A stretch of DNA of 64,000 nt from Xenorhabdus innexi (lineage in GTDB: Bacteria > Pseudomonadota > Gammaproteobacteria > Enterobacterales > Enterobacteriaceae): NCBI RefSeq assembly GCF_002632485.1, contig NZ_NIBU01000016.1:1-64000 (forward strand), given 5' to 3'. The notes under the pieces were generated by a model. It had not been told where the DNA came from, did no database searches, and saw only the letters and a program-made list of their open reading frames with translations. Positions 1 through 8,365 of this stretch are shown here, piece by piece. Within the stretch, counting starts at the first letter, position 1. Every line of letters starts with the position of its first letter. The position numbers and the translations under genes were made by a program.

Positions 1-76
1 TGAACGCGGATGAGACAGGCGGCAACCTGTCACAACCGCTAACCACAAGCAACTAAACAGGAGTTGAATGATGGCT
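1..76 (-). ncRNA. symR: SymR-like antisense RNA opposite the symE leader and start
   Basis: On the minus strand, opposite the leader and first codons of symE, a -10 box TAGAAT lies seven bases before an A at 76, inside symE. This matches the position of the SymR promoter in E. coli as I remember it. The transcript would cover the symE ribosome binding site and start, and would end in a hairpin (6-39) built from GACAGG/CCTGTC at 14-19 and 26-31 inside an outer GCGG/CCGC pair. The body has the SymR-like stretch TTGTGGTTAGCG. The family role is to block symE translation by base pairing. The comparison with SymR is from memory, the -35 box is weak, and the 3' end may lie just outside the window. 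Confidence 0.55.
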
Positions 77-391
77 AAGGCGCATTCTAAGCAAAACCGA
101 GCTCAAAATAAAGCAGCTAAAACAGAACGTTATTACACCGTGGGATACGTCCCGCAAAATGACAAGGATAAAGCACCGCCCGCAATTCATCTTAAAGGCC
201 AATGGCTTAAACAGGCAGGCTTTGAAATTGGCGGCTCTGTTACGGTGAAGATCATGGATGGCTGTTTAGTGCTGATCCCCGCGAGTTCCGAGACGAACAG
301 CCTCAAACAGCAATACCAGCGCCAGCGCGAGCAAATCAGTGAAATTAAGCTGAGGATGCGGGAACTGATTGGGGATTATAAGGCCGGGTAA
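68..391 (+). CDS. symE: SymE-family type I toxin
   Basis: A small basic protein whose centre (YTVGYVP, then PAIHLKGQWLKQAGF and GCLVLIP) matches SymE. This is an SOS-induced toxin of type I toxin-antitoxin systems, with an AbrB-like swapped-hairpin fold and effects on RNA and translation in E. coli. The first 20 residues are Lys/Gln/Asn-rich and the C-terminus is a short charged helix. An AGGAG at 59-63 serves ATG at 68 or the adjacent ATG at 71, so the true start may be one codon later. It stands alone on the plus strand, facing the 3' end of the Rhs immunity gene; symE-like genes are often found beside rhs loci. A LexA box, expected from the E. coli gene, is not visible in the 67 bases available upstream. 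Confidence 0.85.
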   Translation: MMAKAHSKQNRAQNKAAKTERYYTVGYVPQNDKDKAPPAIHLKGQWLKQAGFEIGGSVTVKIMDGCLVLIPASSETNSLKQQYQRQREQISEIKLRMRELIGDYKAG

Positions 392-400
392 GTAATTAAA

Positions 401-432
401 AGGCCGGAATATCACTGGAATAATTCCGGCCT
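401..432 (-). terminator. Terminator of the Rhs/immunity transcript (probably bidirectional)
   Basis: A 10-bp perfect inverted repeat AGGCCGGAAT/ATTCCGGCCT encloses 12 bases. On the minus strand it is followed by TTTTAATT, so it is best read as the intrinsic terminator of the minus-strand vgrG-rhs-immunity transcript. It also lies 10 bases past the symE stop and could terminate that gene weakly in the other direction. The rest of 433-548 shows nothing recognisable. Confidence 0.7.
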
Positions 433-548
433 GACCGATGATTTAACAATATCAATAATAAATGAAAGCCACTTATTTTGATTCGGGTGGTCAATAACTC
501 AAACAGGCTGACTTACCTTATTCGTTATATCACACATCAAATATAAAT

Positions 549-1010
549 TTATTCGTCGTCATCATCATCAATGCCCAGTAGTTTATAAAAGTCTCGGTAA
601 TCGACATCATCACTCGATATCCACTGGATATGTGACGGCTTTTTGGTCGGATCATCAAGGAATTCCCTGATAATAATATAGGCCTCATTTAAGGCAACAC
701 AACTGCCTAATGGAACCAGATTCTCATCATGGGCATCGATAAATTTATTAATCAAGTCAGAATTGGCTAAAGCAAAATAACCTTCTTTTTTATGTACAGT
801 ATATGATATCGATACTTTCGAAATATCAAAGCAATATATATACATTAGGATAATCTCATCACCTTCTGGAGAAGAATATTGTATACGTCCCCCTGCTGGT
901 AATTTCCATAAAGATTTATCTTCCGATAAAAAAATTTTTTCAAGACGCTCTACTGAAGGTGAGTCATAAATTTGAACATCACCTGGATATTTAATTTCAA
1001 ATTTTTTCAT
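549..1010 (-). CDS. Putative Imm1-like immunity protein for the Rhs deaminase toxin
   Basis: An acidic 153-residue protein with a run of aspartates at its C-terminus, encoded 11 bases after the rhs stop. Position directly behind a polymorphic toxin tip, small acidic character and AT-rich composition are what is expected of a cognate immunity protein. The pattern of a hydrophobic strand (EIILMYIYCFD) followed by a Gly-Tyr-rich strand and a late segment with Trp looks most like the Imm1 family, which commonly pairs with deaminase toxins. I recognise this only by eye. Its expected role is to bind the toxin domain in the cytoplasm and protect the producer and its kin. The family label is uncertain; the immunity role is strongly suggested by context. 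Confidence 0.65.
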   Translation of the reverse strand: MKKFEIKYPGDVQIYDSPSVERLEKIFLSEDKSLWKLPAGGRIQYSSPEGDEIILMYIYCFDISKVSISYTVHKKEGYFALANSDLINKFIDAHDENLVPLGSCVALNEAYIIIREFLDDPTKKPSHIQWISSDDVDYRDFYKLLGIDDDDDE

Positions 1011-1021
1011 TTTATTAATCT

Positions 1022-4000
1022 CTATCTCGCTGCATGTAATACGCTTGAAGTGCCATTTTTGGAGAATAACTTTAGTTTTTCAATGCCCATTTCTTTCATC
1101 AGAGCAGGTAAAAAACGTTCACAATGGTTACAAGTCACTCGGTCAACATACATCGTGATTTCTTTAGGCATGACGCCCCCAAATTTTTTATGAGCCCGCA
1201 TTAAGGCATGTCCTTCCGCATGGAAGGCCGATGTGCCTTTTTCTTCCTTAGTTAGGTAATCAATCTTTTCATTCCATTGCTTGCCCAGCGCCTTATCCTT
1301 TTTATACAGAGTCCCTGAGTTCACCCCAAACACCCGGCGACCATTCATCTCGAAAAAGGCCACAGTGTGTAATCCATCTTTGTCAATTGCCCCTGGTATC
1401 CGATCCCCTAAAGGCTCCATCTTGTTTTTTGAACGCCTAAACCGATCGACGATCTTCCACGGATCTTCACATCCAGCCAATCCAAGGGGATCAACCGCTT
1501 GGGCTGGGTTTCCAACATAGGCATACGGTTTCTCGCCTCCAGCCAACCCTATCGGATCAGGCGTCAGATAACAACTGGCAACCGGCGAGTAATACCTAAA
1601 CCGATTGTAGACCAGCCCGCTCTCGTCATCGAGCCACTGACCGGCGAACTGTAAGCCCGGGTTCAGCTCCGCATTTTCCCCCAGTCTGCCCAGACGCAGC
1701 CCGTACAGGCTGTGCGGCGGCTGACGCCAGACCCGGTGCCCGGCGGCATCGAACAGCGCCAGTGGCTCGCCCGTCGGGGCACACACCGCGTACTGGGTCT
1801 GGATTTCACCCGCAATCAGCTCCTGCCGGTTTTCCGGATTCAGGCTAAAAAACTGTACCTGCTGCGCCAGCAACTGCCAGCCGTCGAACACCAGATGGCG
1901 GATGCTGTACAGCCGGTTATGCCGGTATTCGCGGATTTCCGCCGGCACATCGCCGTCCCACAGGTAGGTGGTGCGACTGCCCGCCCGTTCGCACACTTTT
2001 TCCGTGCGCCGGCCGAACGCGTCGTAGCGGTAGTCCCACTGCTGGCCGCCCGGGGTCTGTACGCCGATAAGCTGGTTCTGGCTGTTCCACCTAAACTTGG
2101 TCAGTTGCGGCCGGTGGCCGTCCTGCCACAGTTGCATCGCCGTCATGCGCCCGGCATCGTCATACTCAAACAGATGTTGCCCGAGCTGGCGCAACCGGTG
2201 CCCTTTCTGGTACAACCGCTCGCCGTCGACCTCGTTGACGCCATCAAAACGACGCGCTGGATAGCCAGAAGCATCATATTGATAATGCTCTCGCAACCGT
2301 TCGCCTTCACTGACAGATGTTACCTGTCCATTACCGTTGACGACATAACGCAGCCATTGCCGTTCATCATTCGCCGCGACCAGATTCAGTGCCGCATCGT
2401 ATCGATATTCTCTATCTAATCCCGCCAATGTCGGCTGTGGAATATCAGCAACTTCATGTGATGCAAAAAACTCGGTATTACGTCCTGCACGCTGGGCAGT
2501 CAGTTGTCCCATCAGAGAGTGTTCTTGCCGTAGGATAAAGCCTTTATCAGACTGACGATGCCATTCATGACCGTCTTCATCCCGTTCAAGGTCAAGCGTA
2601 TGCTCACCATTGATGCTTAATAACCGCAGTTCACCAACCTTGTTAGCCTCAGCTTTCACCTGCCAGCACTGACCATCTATATTACGAAGTGTTCTTTCTA
2701 CTGTCGCGTTGTCTGGATAGTCACGCTCGATTTTCCCATGAGTCTGAGTTTCTTTGATGATACGGTCTTTGTCATCGTACTCAAATGTCAGAGGGGCACT
2801 TTCTGGCGCAATAACTTCCAATAAGCGACCAAGAATATCGTAACGATAAGTAGTCGTCCCTTCTGGAGTATGCATCGCTGTCATTCGTTGGGCAGCATCG
2901 TATTCATACCGCGTGATATTGCCCAACGCATCCCGTTTCTCAATGCAGTTACCGTTTCCATCATATGCATAGTGCCACTGCGTACCTGCATAGTCGGTTT
3001 CAGTGATAACCCGTCCGTCGGCATCCAGTATATAACTGTAGCTTTCTCCTTGTGGATTGACCACTTCCAGTAATTGCAGGCTGTCGAGATCATAGCGATA
3101 CTGCCAGCGATTCCCTTCCCCATCGATACGTGCCATTGGTAAATCAAATGGGCCATATTCGATATGCCATTTGACTCCGCGAGCATCTGTCCAGTCTGTC
3201 AGGTTTCCATGACGGTCATGACGAAAACGTTCAATACTGTTGTTGGGGCGATCACTTAAAGACACTCGATGGTGACGATCATATTCCCATAGCCATAGCG
3301 CCCCGCTTCCCGAGGTCAGCCGCTGCATCCGGTCATGGCTGTCATAGCCCAACTTTAGACTGCGATTCTCTTCATCAAACAGTTTGGTTAATCGTTTATG
3401 TTCGTCATATTCCCATGTTCGTTTATGCCCTTCATCGTCCTCAGCAGCAGTAACCAATCCGAATTCATTACGAATCAGTGTGGTTTTACTGCCATCCGGG
3501 GCAATAAAGCATTCCGCATTACCGTTGTCGTCATACTGCTGCTTCCAAGTGCGGCCCAGTGGATCAGTCATGCTGCTCAGGCGATCCAAATCATCATAGC
3601 GATATTGCCACGTAGCACCTGTTGCATCAGTAAATGCCGTCACTAATCCGGTATCGGCCAGATAATCCAGCGTTATTATTTGACCTTCCGGCAAAATCTG
3701 GCGGCGCAAATTGCCCCATTCGTCATATTCATAATGGGTAATATGACCACAAGGAGTTTCTACCTGAGTAACCAGTTGCTCTTCATTATAATGCCAGATT
3801 GTCGTATAGCCCTGTGGAGTCATTGAACGGGTGATACCCGGTTCATACTCAAAGTGGACAGGATAATATCCCCCACTTCCTACACTATCTGTACAACGCC
3901 CTTGCTCATCATAAATATAATCCACTGCCGTCTGATCACCATCAGACCAATGACTAATCAACCCCTGTTCATTGTATTCATAGAACAGATGAAATTGTTG

Positions 4001-5659
4001 GGTACTGTCTGCTTCTGCTAACCAACCATTATCGTGATAATCATAACGCGCCATGACTTCATTAAGATCATTATCGCTGCGACGAATTTCCTTTAGCAGC
4101 CCATCTTGACGATAGAGCAGAACTAATTCCGGCCCATCGCTATGCGTGACCTTAATTAATTGATTTTGTTCACTGTAATGGAAATCTATTGCATTGCCAT
4201 TACGATCACTTAATGAGCTTAATTTCCAAGTTTGGCATTCTTTATTATCAGATACCTCTACGCTGAAATGCTGACGAACCGGATTATTCTTTTCATGCAA
4301 TACATACCCAGTATTAGCACGACTCAGGGTAAATTGCGGATGTTCTGGATTGACACTATTCAGATCTGTCGCCATCAAAATAAAATAGAGCGAGGCGCCT
4401 TCTGTGGTACGAATTTCTACTCGATCACCAATAACAATGGCACAACCAGAGAAACTGTCTGTCCAGTTTTCACCGAGTAATCCACTCTCTCCCGGTGACC
4501 AGCTGCGCAGAAACGTGAGTGCTATAGTCTGACCTAATTCAACATCAGTGCGCTGGTCAAATAAAGCCCCTGTAGTGACATCAATAGGATCGCCTTTGAA
4601 GAAACGTTTGGTTGCTTCCCAGTAACGCTTAGCACCTTTTGTTTCATGAAATGCTTTCTTAGCACAACCAACCCGATCGTTATAATTATCTTTGATCTTT
4701 TTCCCTGCATTGGTTGCCCCAGTCTTAGCCCCTTTCAGAACCTTTTGTGTTCCGGCTTTGACATTACCTGCGGCTTTCTTCGCTCCCGCTTTAGCTCCAG
4801 CCATCGCTTTTTGGGTTAGCGCCTTGGGATTTTTGGCCGCATTCTTCGCCCATTGTTGCGCTTTTTTCGCCCCTTGTTTGGCTCCGGCCAATATTGATTT
4901 CGCATCCCGTGCCATCGCTTTGGCTTCTTTAAGCGCTGCCCGGGTCACTACTTTTCGCCCCTGTTGAGTAAGCAATTTACCCGCCAATTTCAACCCGCCC
5001 CGCGTAGGGGGAACGAGGTACTCCACTGCAACCAGAAGCGCCCGTTCCAGTAGAGAAAATTCTTCCTGTACATCCAGATAGGCGTGTTGGCCAGAACCAA
5101 TAAATACGGTACCCGCCCCACCCTTGATCGCTGCGCCACAGACCAGCTTGTCATCGACACGGGCAGCCGGTTGTCCATTAATGAAAACGGTTTCACTGCC
5201 CTGAGCAATCAAAGGCGGAACCGGAGAAGGGTGCTTGCTGCATACAGCAGTATCAACCGTGGCACGAGCCGCAGGTTTACCTTCAACCAATACATTTGGC
5301 GAACCACTCGTCAGCATGCCATCCGGTGAACAGAAACTGTTTATCATGTCCGTCACCGCCGAACTGGCACCGAGGATAAGGTCGCCAAGAGCCATAGTGC
5401 CCGCTGTTCCTAAGGCTGCCGTTAACACAACAGCCGCAGCTCCACCTGTTCCTGCCACCAGCAGAGCCGCTGCACCAAAGATAGCGGCGGATATCAGTGC
5501 TCCCGTCACAGCACCAGCAAGTGCCGCCCAAAAGCTACTGTGTTGAATAGGATCACCTTCGCGTGCCGCAGCGGGGCCTTTCGGCCCCTGTCCCCTCTGA
5601 CTCGCGTGGATGGCTCCCACCCGCGCGGACCGCGTAACAATATCGTCTATTAATCCCAT
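1022..5659 (-). CDS. PAAR-Rhs T6SS effector with C-terminal deaminase toxin
   Basis: A 1545-residue polymorphic effector. Residues 31-40 (AAREGDPIQH) are the prePAAR motif, followed by two hydrophobic helices (about 43-69 and 72-92) and a PAAR tip (about 110-190). An Ala/Lys-rich linker spans about 235-345. The Rhs shell begins at GDPIDVTTGALF (about 357) with many YD repeats and ends at the self-cleavage motif DPIGLAGG...DPLGLAG. The last 149 residues are the toxin: HAEGHA (His1480, Glu1482) and TCNHC (Cys1510, Cys1513) form the zinc site of the cytidine-deaminase fold, recalling SCP1.201/DddA-type nucleic-acid deaminases. AGGAGG lies six bases before the ATG. The neighbouring EagR chaperone should hold the helices and VgrG should carry the protein. 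GC content changes sharply inside the core and drops in the tip. Confidence 0.9.
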   Translation of the reverse strand: MGLIDDIVTRSARVGAIHASQRGQGPKGPAAAREGDPIQHSSFWAALAGAVTGALISAAIFGAAALLVAGTGGAAAVVLTAALGTAGTMALGDLILGASSAVTDMINSFCSPDGMLTSGSPNVLVEGKPAARATVDTAVCSKHPSPVPPLIAQGSETVFINGQPAARVDDKLVCGAAIKGGAGTVFIGSGQHAYLDVQEEFSLLERALLVAVEYLVPPTRGGLKLAGKLLTQQGRKVVTRAALKEAKAMARDAKSILAGAKQGAKKAQQWAKNAAKNPKALTQKAMAGAKAGAKKAAGNVKAGTQKVLKGAKTGATNAGKKIKDNYNDRVGCAKKAFHETKGAKRYWEATKRFFKGDPIDVTTGALFDQRTDVELGQTIALTFLRSWSPGESGLLGENWTDSFSGCAIVIGDRVEIRTTEGASLYFILMATDLNSVNPEHPQFTLSRANTGYVLHEKNNPVRQHFSVEVSDNKECQTWKLSSLSDRNGNAIDFHYSEQNQLIKVTHSDGPELVLLYRQDGLLKEIRRSDNDLNEVMARYDYHDNGWLAEADSTQQFHLFYEYNEQGLISHWSDGDQTAVDYIYDEQGRCTDSVGSGGYYPVHFEYEPGITRSMTPQGYTTIWHYNEEQLVTQVETPCGHITHYEYDEWGNLRRQILPEGQIITLDYLADTGLVTAFTDATGATWQYRYDDLDRLSSMTDPLGRTWKQQYDDNGNAECFIAPDGSKTTLIRNEFGLVTAAEDDEGHKRTWEYDEHKRLTKLFDEENRSLKLGYDSHDRMQRLTSGSGALWLWEYDRHHRVSLSDRPNNSIERFRHDRHGNLTDWTDARGVKWHIEYGPFDLPMARIDGEGNRWQYRYDLDSLQLLEVVNPQGESYSYILDADGRVITETDYAGTQWHYAYDGNGNCIEKRDALGNITRYEYDAAQRMTAMHTPEGTTTYRYDILGRLLEVIAPESAPLTFEYDDKDRIIKETQTHGKIERDYPDNATVERTLRNIDGQCWQVKAEANKVGELRLLSINGEHTLDLERDEDGHEWHRQSDKGFILRQEHSLMGQLTAQRAGRNTEFFASHEVADIPQPTLAGLDREYRYDAALNLVAANDERQWLRYVVNGNGQVTSVSEGERLREHYQYDASGYPARRFDGVNEVDGERLYQKGHRLRQLGQHLFEYDDAGRMTAMQLWQDGHRPQLTKFRWNSQNQLIGVQTPGGQQWDYRYDAFGRRTEKVCERAGSRTTYLWDGDVPAEIREYRHNRLYSIRHLVFDGWQLLAQQVQFFSLNPENRQELIAGEIQTQYAVCAPTGEPLALFDAAGHRVWRQPPHSLYGLRLGRLGENAELNPGLQFAGQWLDDESGLVYNRFRYYSPVASCYLTPDPIGLAGGEKPYAYVGNPAQAVDPLGLAGCEDPWKIVDRFRRSKNKMEPLGDRIPGAIDKDGLHTVAFFEMNGRRVFGVNSGTLYKKDKALGKQWNEKIDYLTKEEKGTSAFHAEGHALMRAHKKFGGVMPKEITMYVDRVTCNHCERFLPALMKEMGIEKLKLFSKNGTSSVLHAAR

Positions 5660-5672
5660 TGCTGACCTCCTG

Positions 5673-6092
5673 TCAGGCAGTTTGGAAGCTGGTTATAACG
5701 TCCAGCAAAGCGTTGCGTTGTCCTTCATTAAATGGCTGTGGAGAAGTGAGGTTAAAGGCCAGTAATTGGCTACCCCGGATTTGCAATACGACAGTCTGAT
5801 GCATTTCCCCTTCCGGGCTTTGCCACAGGTAATCCAGACGCCATGCGGGTTCACCACTCAGTTCCATTTCTAATCGCTGATGTTCCTGATAACCGGGTAA
5901 ATGGGTCGCAAATTGTGTCAGTGTTTGCGCATAAAAGGTTTCTGCATCCGTTCCCATGGGTACCGGTGTACGGTTAATAACCAGATTAACCCCGCTGTCA
6001 TCCGGCAGAACAAAGACATGCATAGATTCGTCACGCCAGTTAGCAGGAATATTCAGGGTGCCTTCATTCATCTGGTAAGGTTGTGCGCTCAT
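5673..6092 (-). CDS. EagR-type (DcrB/DUF1795) chaperone for the Rhs effector
   Basis: A 139-residue cytoplasmic protein with the DUF1795/DcrB-like pattern (LNIPANWRDESMHVF near the start, a central LDYLW strand, TSFQTA at the end). Members next to PAAR-Rhs genes are EagR chaperones: they shield the N-terminal transmembrane helices of prePAAR effectors and are needed to load them on VgrG. The gene sits between vgrG and rhs, 13 bases before the rhs start, as expected. The start at 6092 is preferred over an in-frame ATG six codons upstream because AAGGA lies at proper distance before it. No signal peptide is seen, which fits the cytoplasmic chaperone rather than DcrB itself. Confidence 0.85.
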   Translation of the reverse strand: MSAQPYQMNEGTLNIPANWRDESMHVFVLPDDSGVNLVINRTPVPMGTDAETFYAQTLTQFATHLPGYQEHQRLEMELSGEPAWRLDYLWQSPEGEMHQTVVLQIRGSQLLAFNLTSPQPFNEGQRNALLDVITSFQTA

Positions 6093-6157
6093 GGTCTTTT
6101 CCTTTTTCATTCTTTAATCATTTGCAATCTGGTTTTTGCACAATGTAGTTATCGATA

Positions 6158-6181
6158 CAGCCAGCACATTAGCGCTGGCTG
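6158..6181 (-). other. Hairpin between vgrG and the eagR gene
   Basis: CAGCCAGC and GCTGGCTG form an 8-bp stem in the 144-base spacer. There is no U-tract on either strand, so it may slow transcription or protect an RNA end rather than terminate. The function is unknown. Confidence 0.4.
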
Positions 6182-6236
6182 ATATTCTCTGTTATCGGCA
6201 TGTTTGCGATAACGTTCTGTTTTGATTTTCTTCTGT

Positions 6237-8339
6237 TTAGTTCAGCGTGATCTGGCTGCCGTTGACAAAAACACCACTACCATCCAGCACCATGCTGGAG
6301 CCACCAAATGAGATCGAAATACCCTCTTTCGTCATCTGAATCATGCCCTCACCGACAGTTAATGTGATGCTGTCCCCTGCTTCATATAGCTGAGCCGCTT
6401 TTGCTGTCACTTGTATCGCGTTAGCCTCAGTACTGCGGGCCTGACAAATGTTTTCAGTCAAATTGCCTTTTGTTACTGTCTTAAACTCATCCCCTGTCTG
6501 GATGGTGAGTGTCCGGTTGCCCTTTTCCACCACCAAACTCTGGTTATCTTTCACCAGCGTATTCATATCTTTCTGCGCATGCATGGAAAGCAGCTCACTG
6601 CCTTTTGCATCTTCAAACAGCAGTTCGTTATAGCCTTCGCCTTTATGGGTTTTGGAGCGGAAGGCCATCTGGGTTTTGCTGCCCGGCAGAGCGCCCGGCG
6701 GGATGTTACTGGCGTGGTAGGTGCGGCCGGTGACTATCGGCTGATCCGGGTCGCCATGCAGGAAATCCACAACAACTTCCTGTCCGATACGCGGTATTGC
6801 CAACATGCCCCAGCCTTGTCCTGCCCACGGTTGAGTCACCCTGATCCAGCAGGAGCTTTGGTCGTTAGATTTGCCGTAGCGGTCCCACGGAAACTGGAGG
6901 CGGATGCGTCCGTATTGGTCACAGAAGATCTCTTCTCCGGCCGGGCCGACGACTTTGGCAATTTGCGGGCCGTCAATTACCGGCTTCGGCAATGGTGTCG
7001 GGCGCCAGCTCTGGTTATGGCGGATGAAGTGAAAGTTACTGTGCAGGGTTGTGCCGGAATCACCACTGGCGGTTTCCAGTGCCTGTGGCTGACTGCCTGC
7101 ATGGCTGGCTCCCACGACCTGCCACGGTTGGTTAAGATCAAGGCGTGGATGGTTATACAGAGTGAATAAACGACCCGGCTGGATAGCGATGGCGTTACCG
7201 CTCCCTTGCCCCATCACAGCATCGTTGCGCAGGGCTTCAAGGCGGTAGCGGGTAAAGGCTTCTCCATGAGTTTCGTCTTTAAAACGTCCCGGATAGTCGT
7301 AATGCTCGTAGTACATTTCCTGTAAGGTGTCTTCCTTCATTTCTGCCCGGAATTCCGCAGGCCATGCCGGATTTTTGAAGGTGTAGTCTTTCAGTTGTAC
7401 CTGAGCCGGTCGTACCTGTGCGCTACAGGTAAAGCTGCCGATAGCGGGTTCACCAATGGTGCTGACGCCACCGGGTTGATAGGGGAGCACAATGCCCGGT
7501 GGTACAGAACCGGCATCATCGGCAAAGACCAGCGTATTGCGCCCATTACCACATTCAAAGAAGTAGAAAATACCCTCTTCGGCGGTCAGGCGTTGCAGGA
7601 AATTAAAGTCACTCTCCTGATACTGAACGCAGAATTCACGTTCAGGGTGAGGATGGCGCAGGCTGAATATGACATCACGAATATTATGCTCTTTCAGGAT
7701 GTTGGTGATAATCGCCTGGATGTTCAGCTGCTGGAAAATGCGCGAGTTCTGTCGCAGCGTTGTGCGCCATAAGTCAGGGCGGATGCTCATCTGGTAAGTG
7801 GTCTGATGCAATCCGGTATCACCCTGTTCAAAGCGGGAGACGATCCCCGTGATACTGCGTTGTTCAATGCCATCCTGCAAAATGGTCAGCGTAGCGGTGC
7901 GATCCAGTACGGTCGGGAAGTCGATAGCGGGGTCAGCACTCGCCAGTCCGACGTTCAGGCTGAACGGCTGGGAAAAACTTTCATTCAGCGCGAAGTCAGT
8001 GACAACAAAAGTCTGCGGTGGTAACCCCCCCGCAGTCAGGGTAAATTGCAGGCCACTGGGAGAAGCGCCCCCCAGTAACTGGCTGGCTTTTTGCAGGGCT
8101 TTAGCCGCTGCGTTATGACCACTGGCAGCCTGCTTGGCTAACCCCTGCCCCGCTGATATTCCCTGACCGCCTGCGATCCCCTGAGTTGCGGGGAGGCTCT
8201 GACCGCTGCTATGCCCGCCACTTTGTCCACTACCTCCCAACATGCCAGCGGCTTGCTTGGCCATCTGAGCAGCCTGTTGCCCTTTTTGAACAAGGGCCTG
8301 TCCTTTCTGCAATTTAGCGATGCTCTTTTTAATTGACAT
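6237..8339 (-). CDS. vgrG: VgrG spike protein (TssI) with N-terminal extension
   Basis: This 700-residue protein forms the trimeric T6SS spike that sits on the Hcp tube and carries the PAAR-Rhs tip. The gp27/gp44-like part starts near residue 97 (LQFTLTAGG) and the gp5-like OB region and needle follow; DQYGRIRLQFPWDR and GWGMLAIPRIGQEVVVDFLHGDPDQPIVTGR are the usual family landmarks. The C-terminus ends with the needle (SQITLN), so there is no effector extension. Residues 1-96 are an extra Gly/Gln/Ala/Ser-rich segment with a Lys/Gln-rich start, not part of the usual VgrG fold. GGGAGA precedes the ATG. It lies between vasL and the chaperone-Rhs-immunity unit, so the Rhs protein is its likely cargo. 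Confidence 0.95.
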   Translation of the reverse strand: MSIKKSIAKLQKGQALVQKGQQAAQMAKQAAGMLGGSGQSGGHSSGQSLPATQGIAGGQGISAGQGLAKQAASGHNAAAKALQKASQLLGGASPSGLQFTLTAGGLPPQTFVVTDFALNESFSQPFSLNVGLASADPAIDFPTVLDRTATLTILQDGIEQRSITGIVSRFEQGDTGLHQTTYQMSIRPDLWRTTLRQNSRIFQQLNIQAIITNILKEHNIRDVIFSLRHPHPEREFCVQYQESDFNFLQRLTAEEGIFYFFECGNGRNTLVFADDAGSVPPGIVLPYQPGGVSTIGEPAIGSFTCSAQVRPAQVQLKDYTFKNPAWPAEFRAEMKEDTLQEMYYEHYDYPGRFKDETHGEAFTRYRLEALRNDAVMGQGSGNAIAIQPGRLFTLYNHPRLDLNQPWQVVGASHAGSQPQALETASGDSGTTLHSNFHFIRHNQSWRPTPLPKPVIDGPQIAKVVGPAGEEIFCDQYGRIRLQFPWDRYGKSNDQSSCWIRVTQPWAGQGWGMLAIPRIGQEVVVDFLHGDPDQPIVTGRTYHASNIPPGALPGSKTQMAFRSKTHKGEGYNELLFEDAKGSELLSMHAQKDMNTLVKDNQSLVVEKGNRTLTIQTGDEFKTVTKGNLTENICQARSTEANAIQVTAKAAQLYEAGDSITLTVGEGMIQMTKEGISISFGGSSMVLDGSGVFVNGSQITLN

Positions 8340-8365
8340 GGTATGTCTCCCTGGTTATTAGCCAC

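Noticed and set aside
1712-2419. A long plus-strand reading frame (235 codons) opposite rhs
   Set aside because: It lies wholly antisense to the GC-rich end of the Rhs core, where stop codons are rare; the peptide has no family resemblance.
6411-7169. 252-codon plus-strand frame opposite vgrG
   Set aside because: Shadow of the conserved vgrG coding sequence, with no ribosome binding site or recognisable domain.
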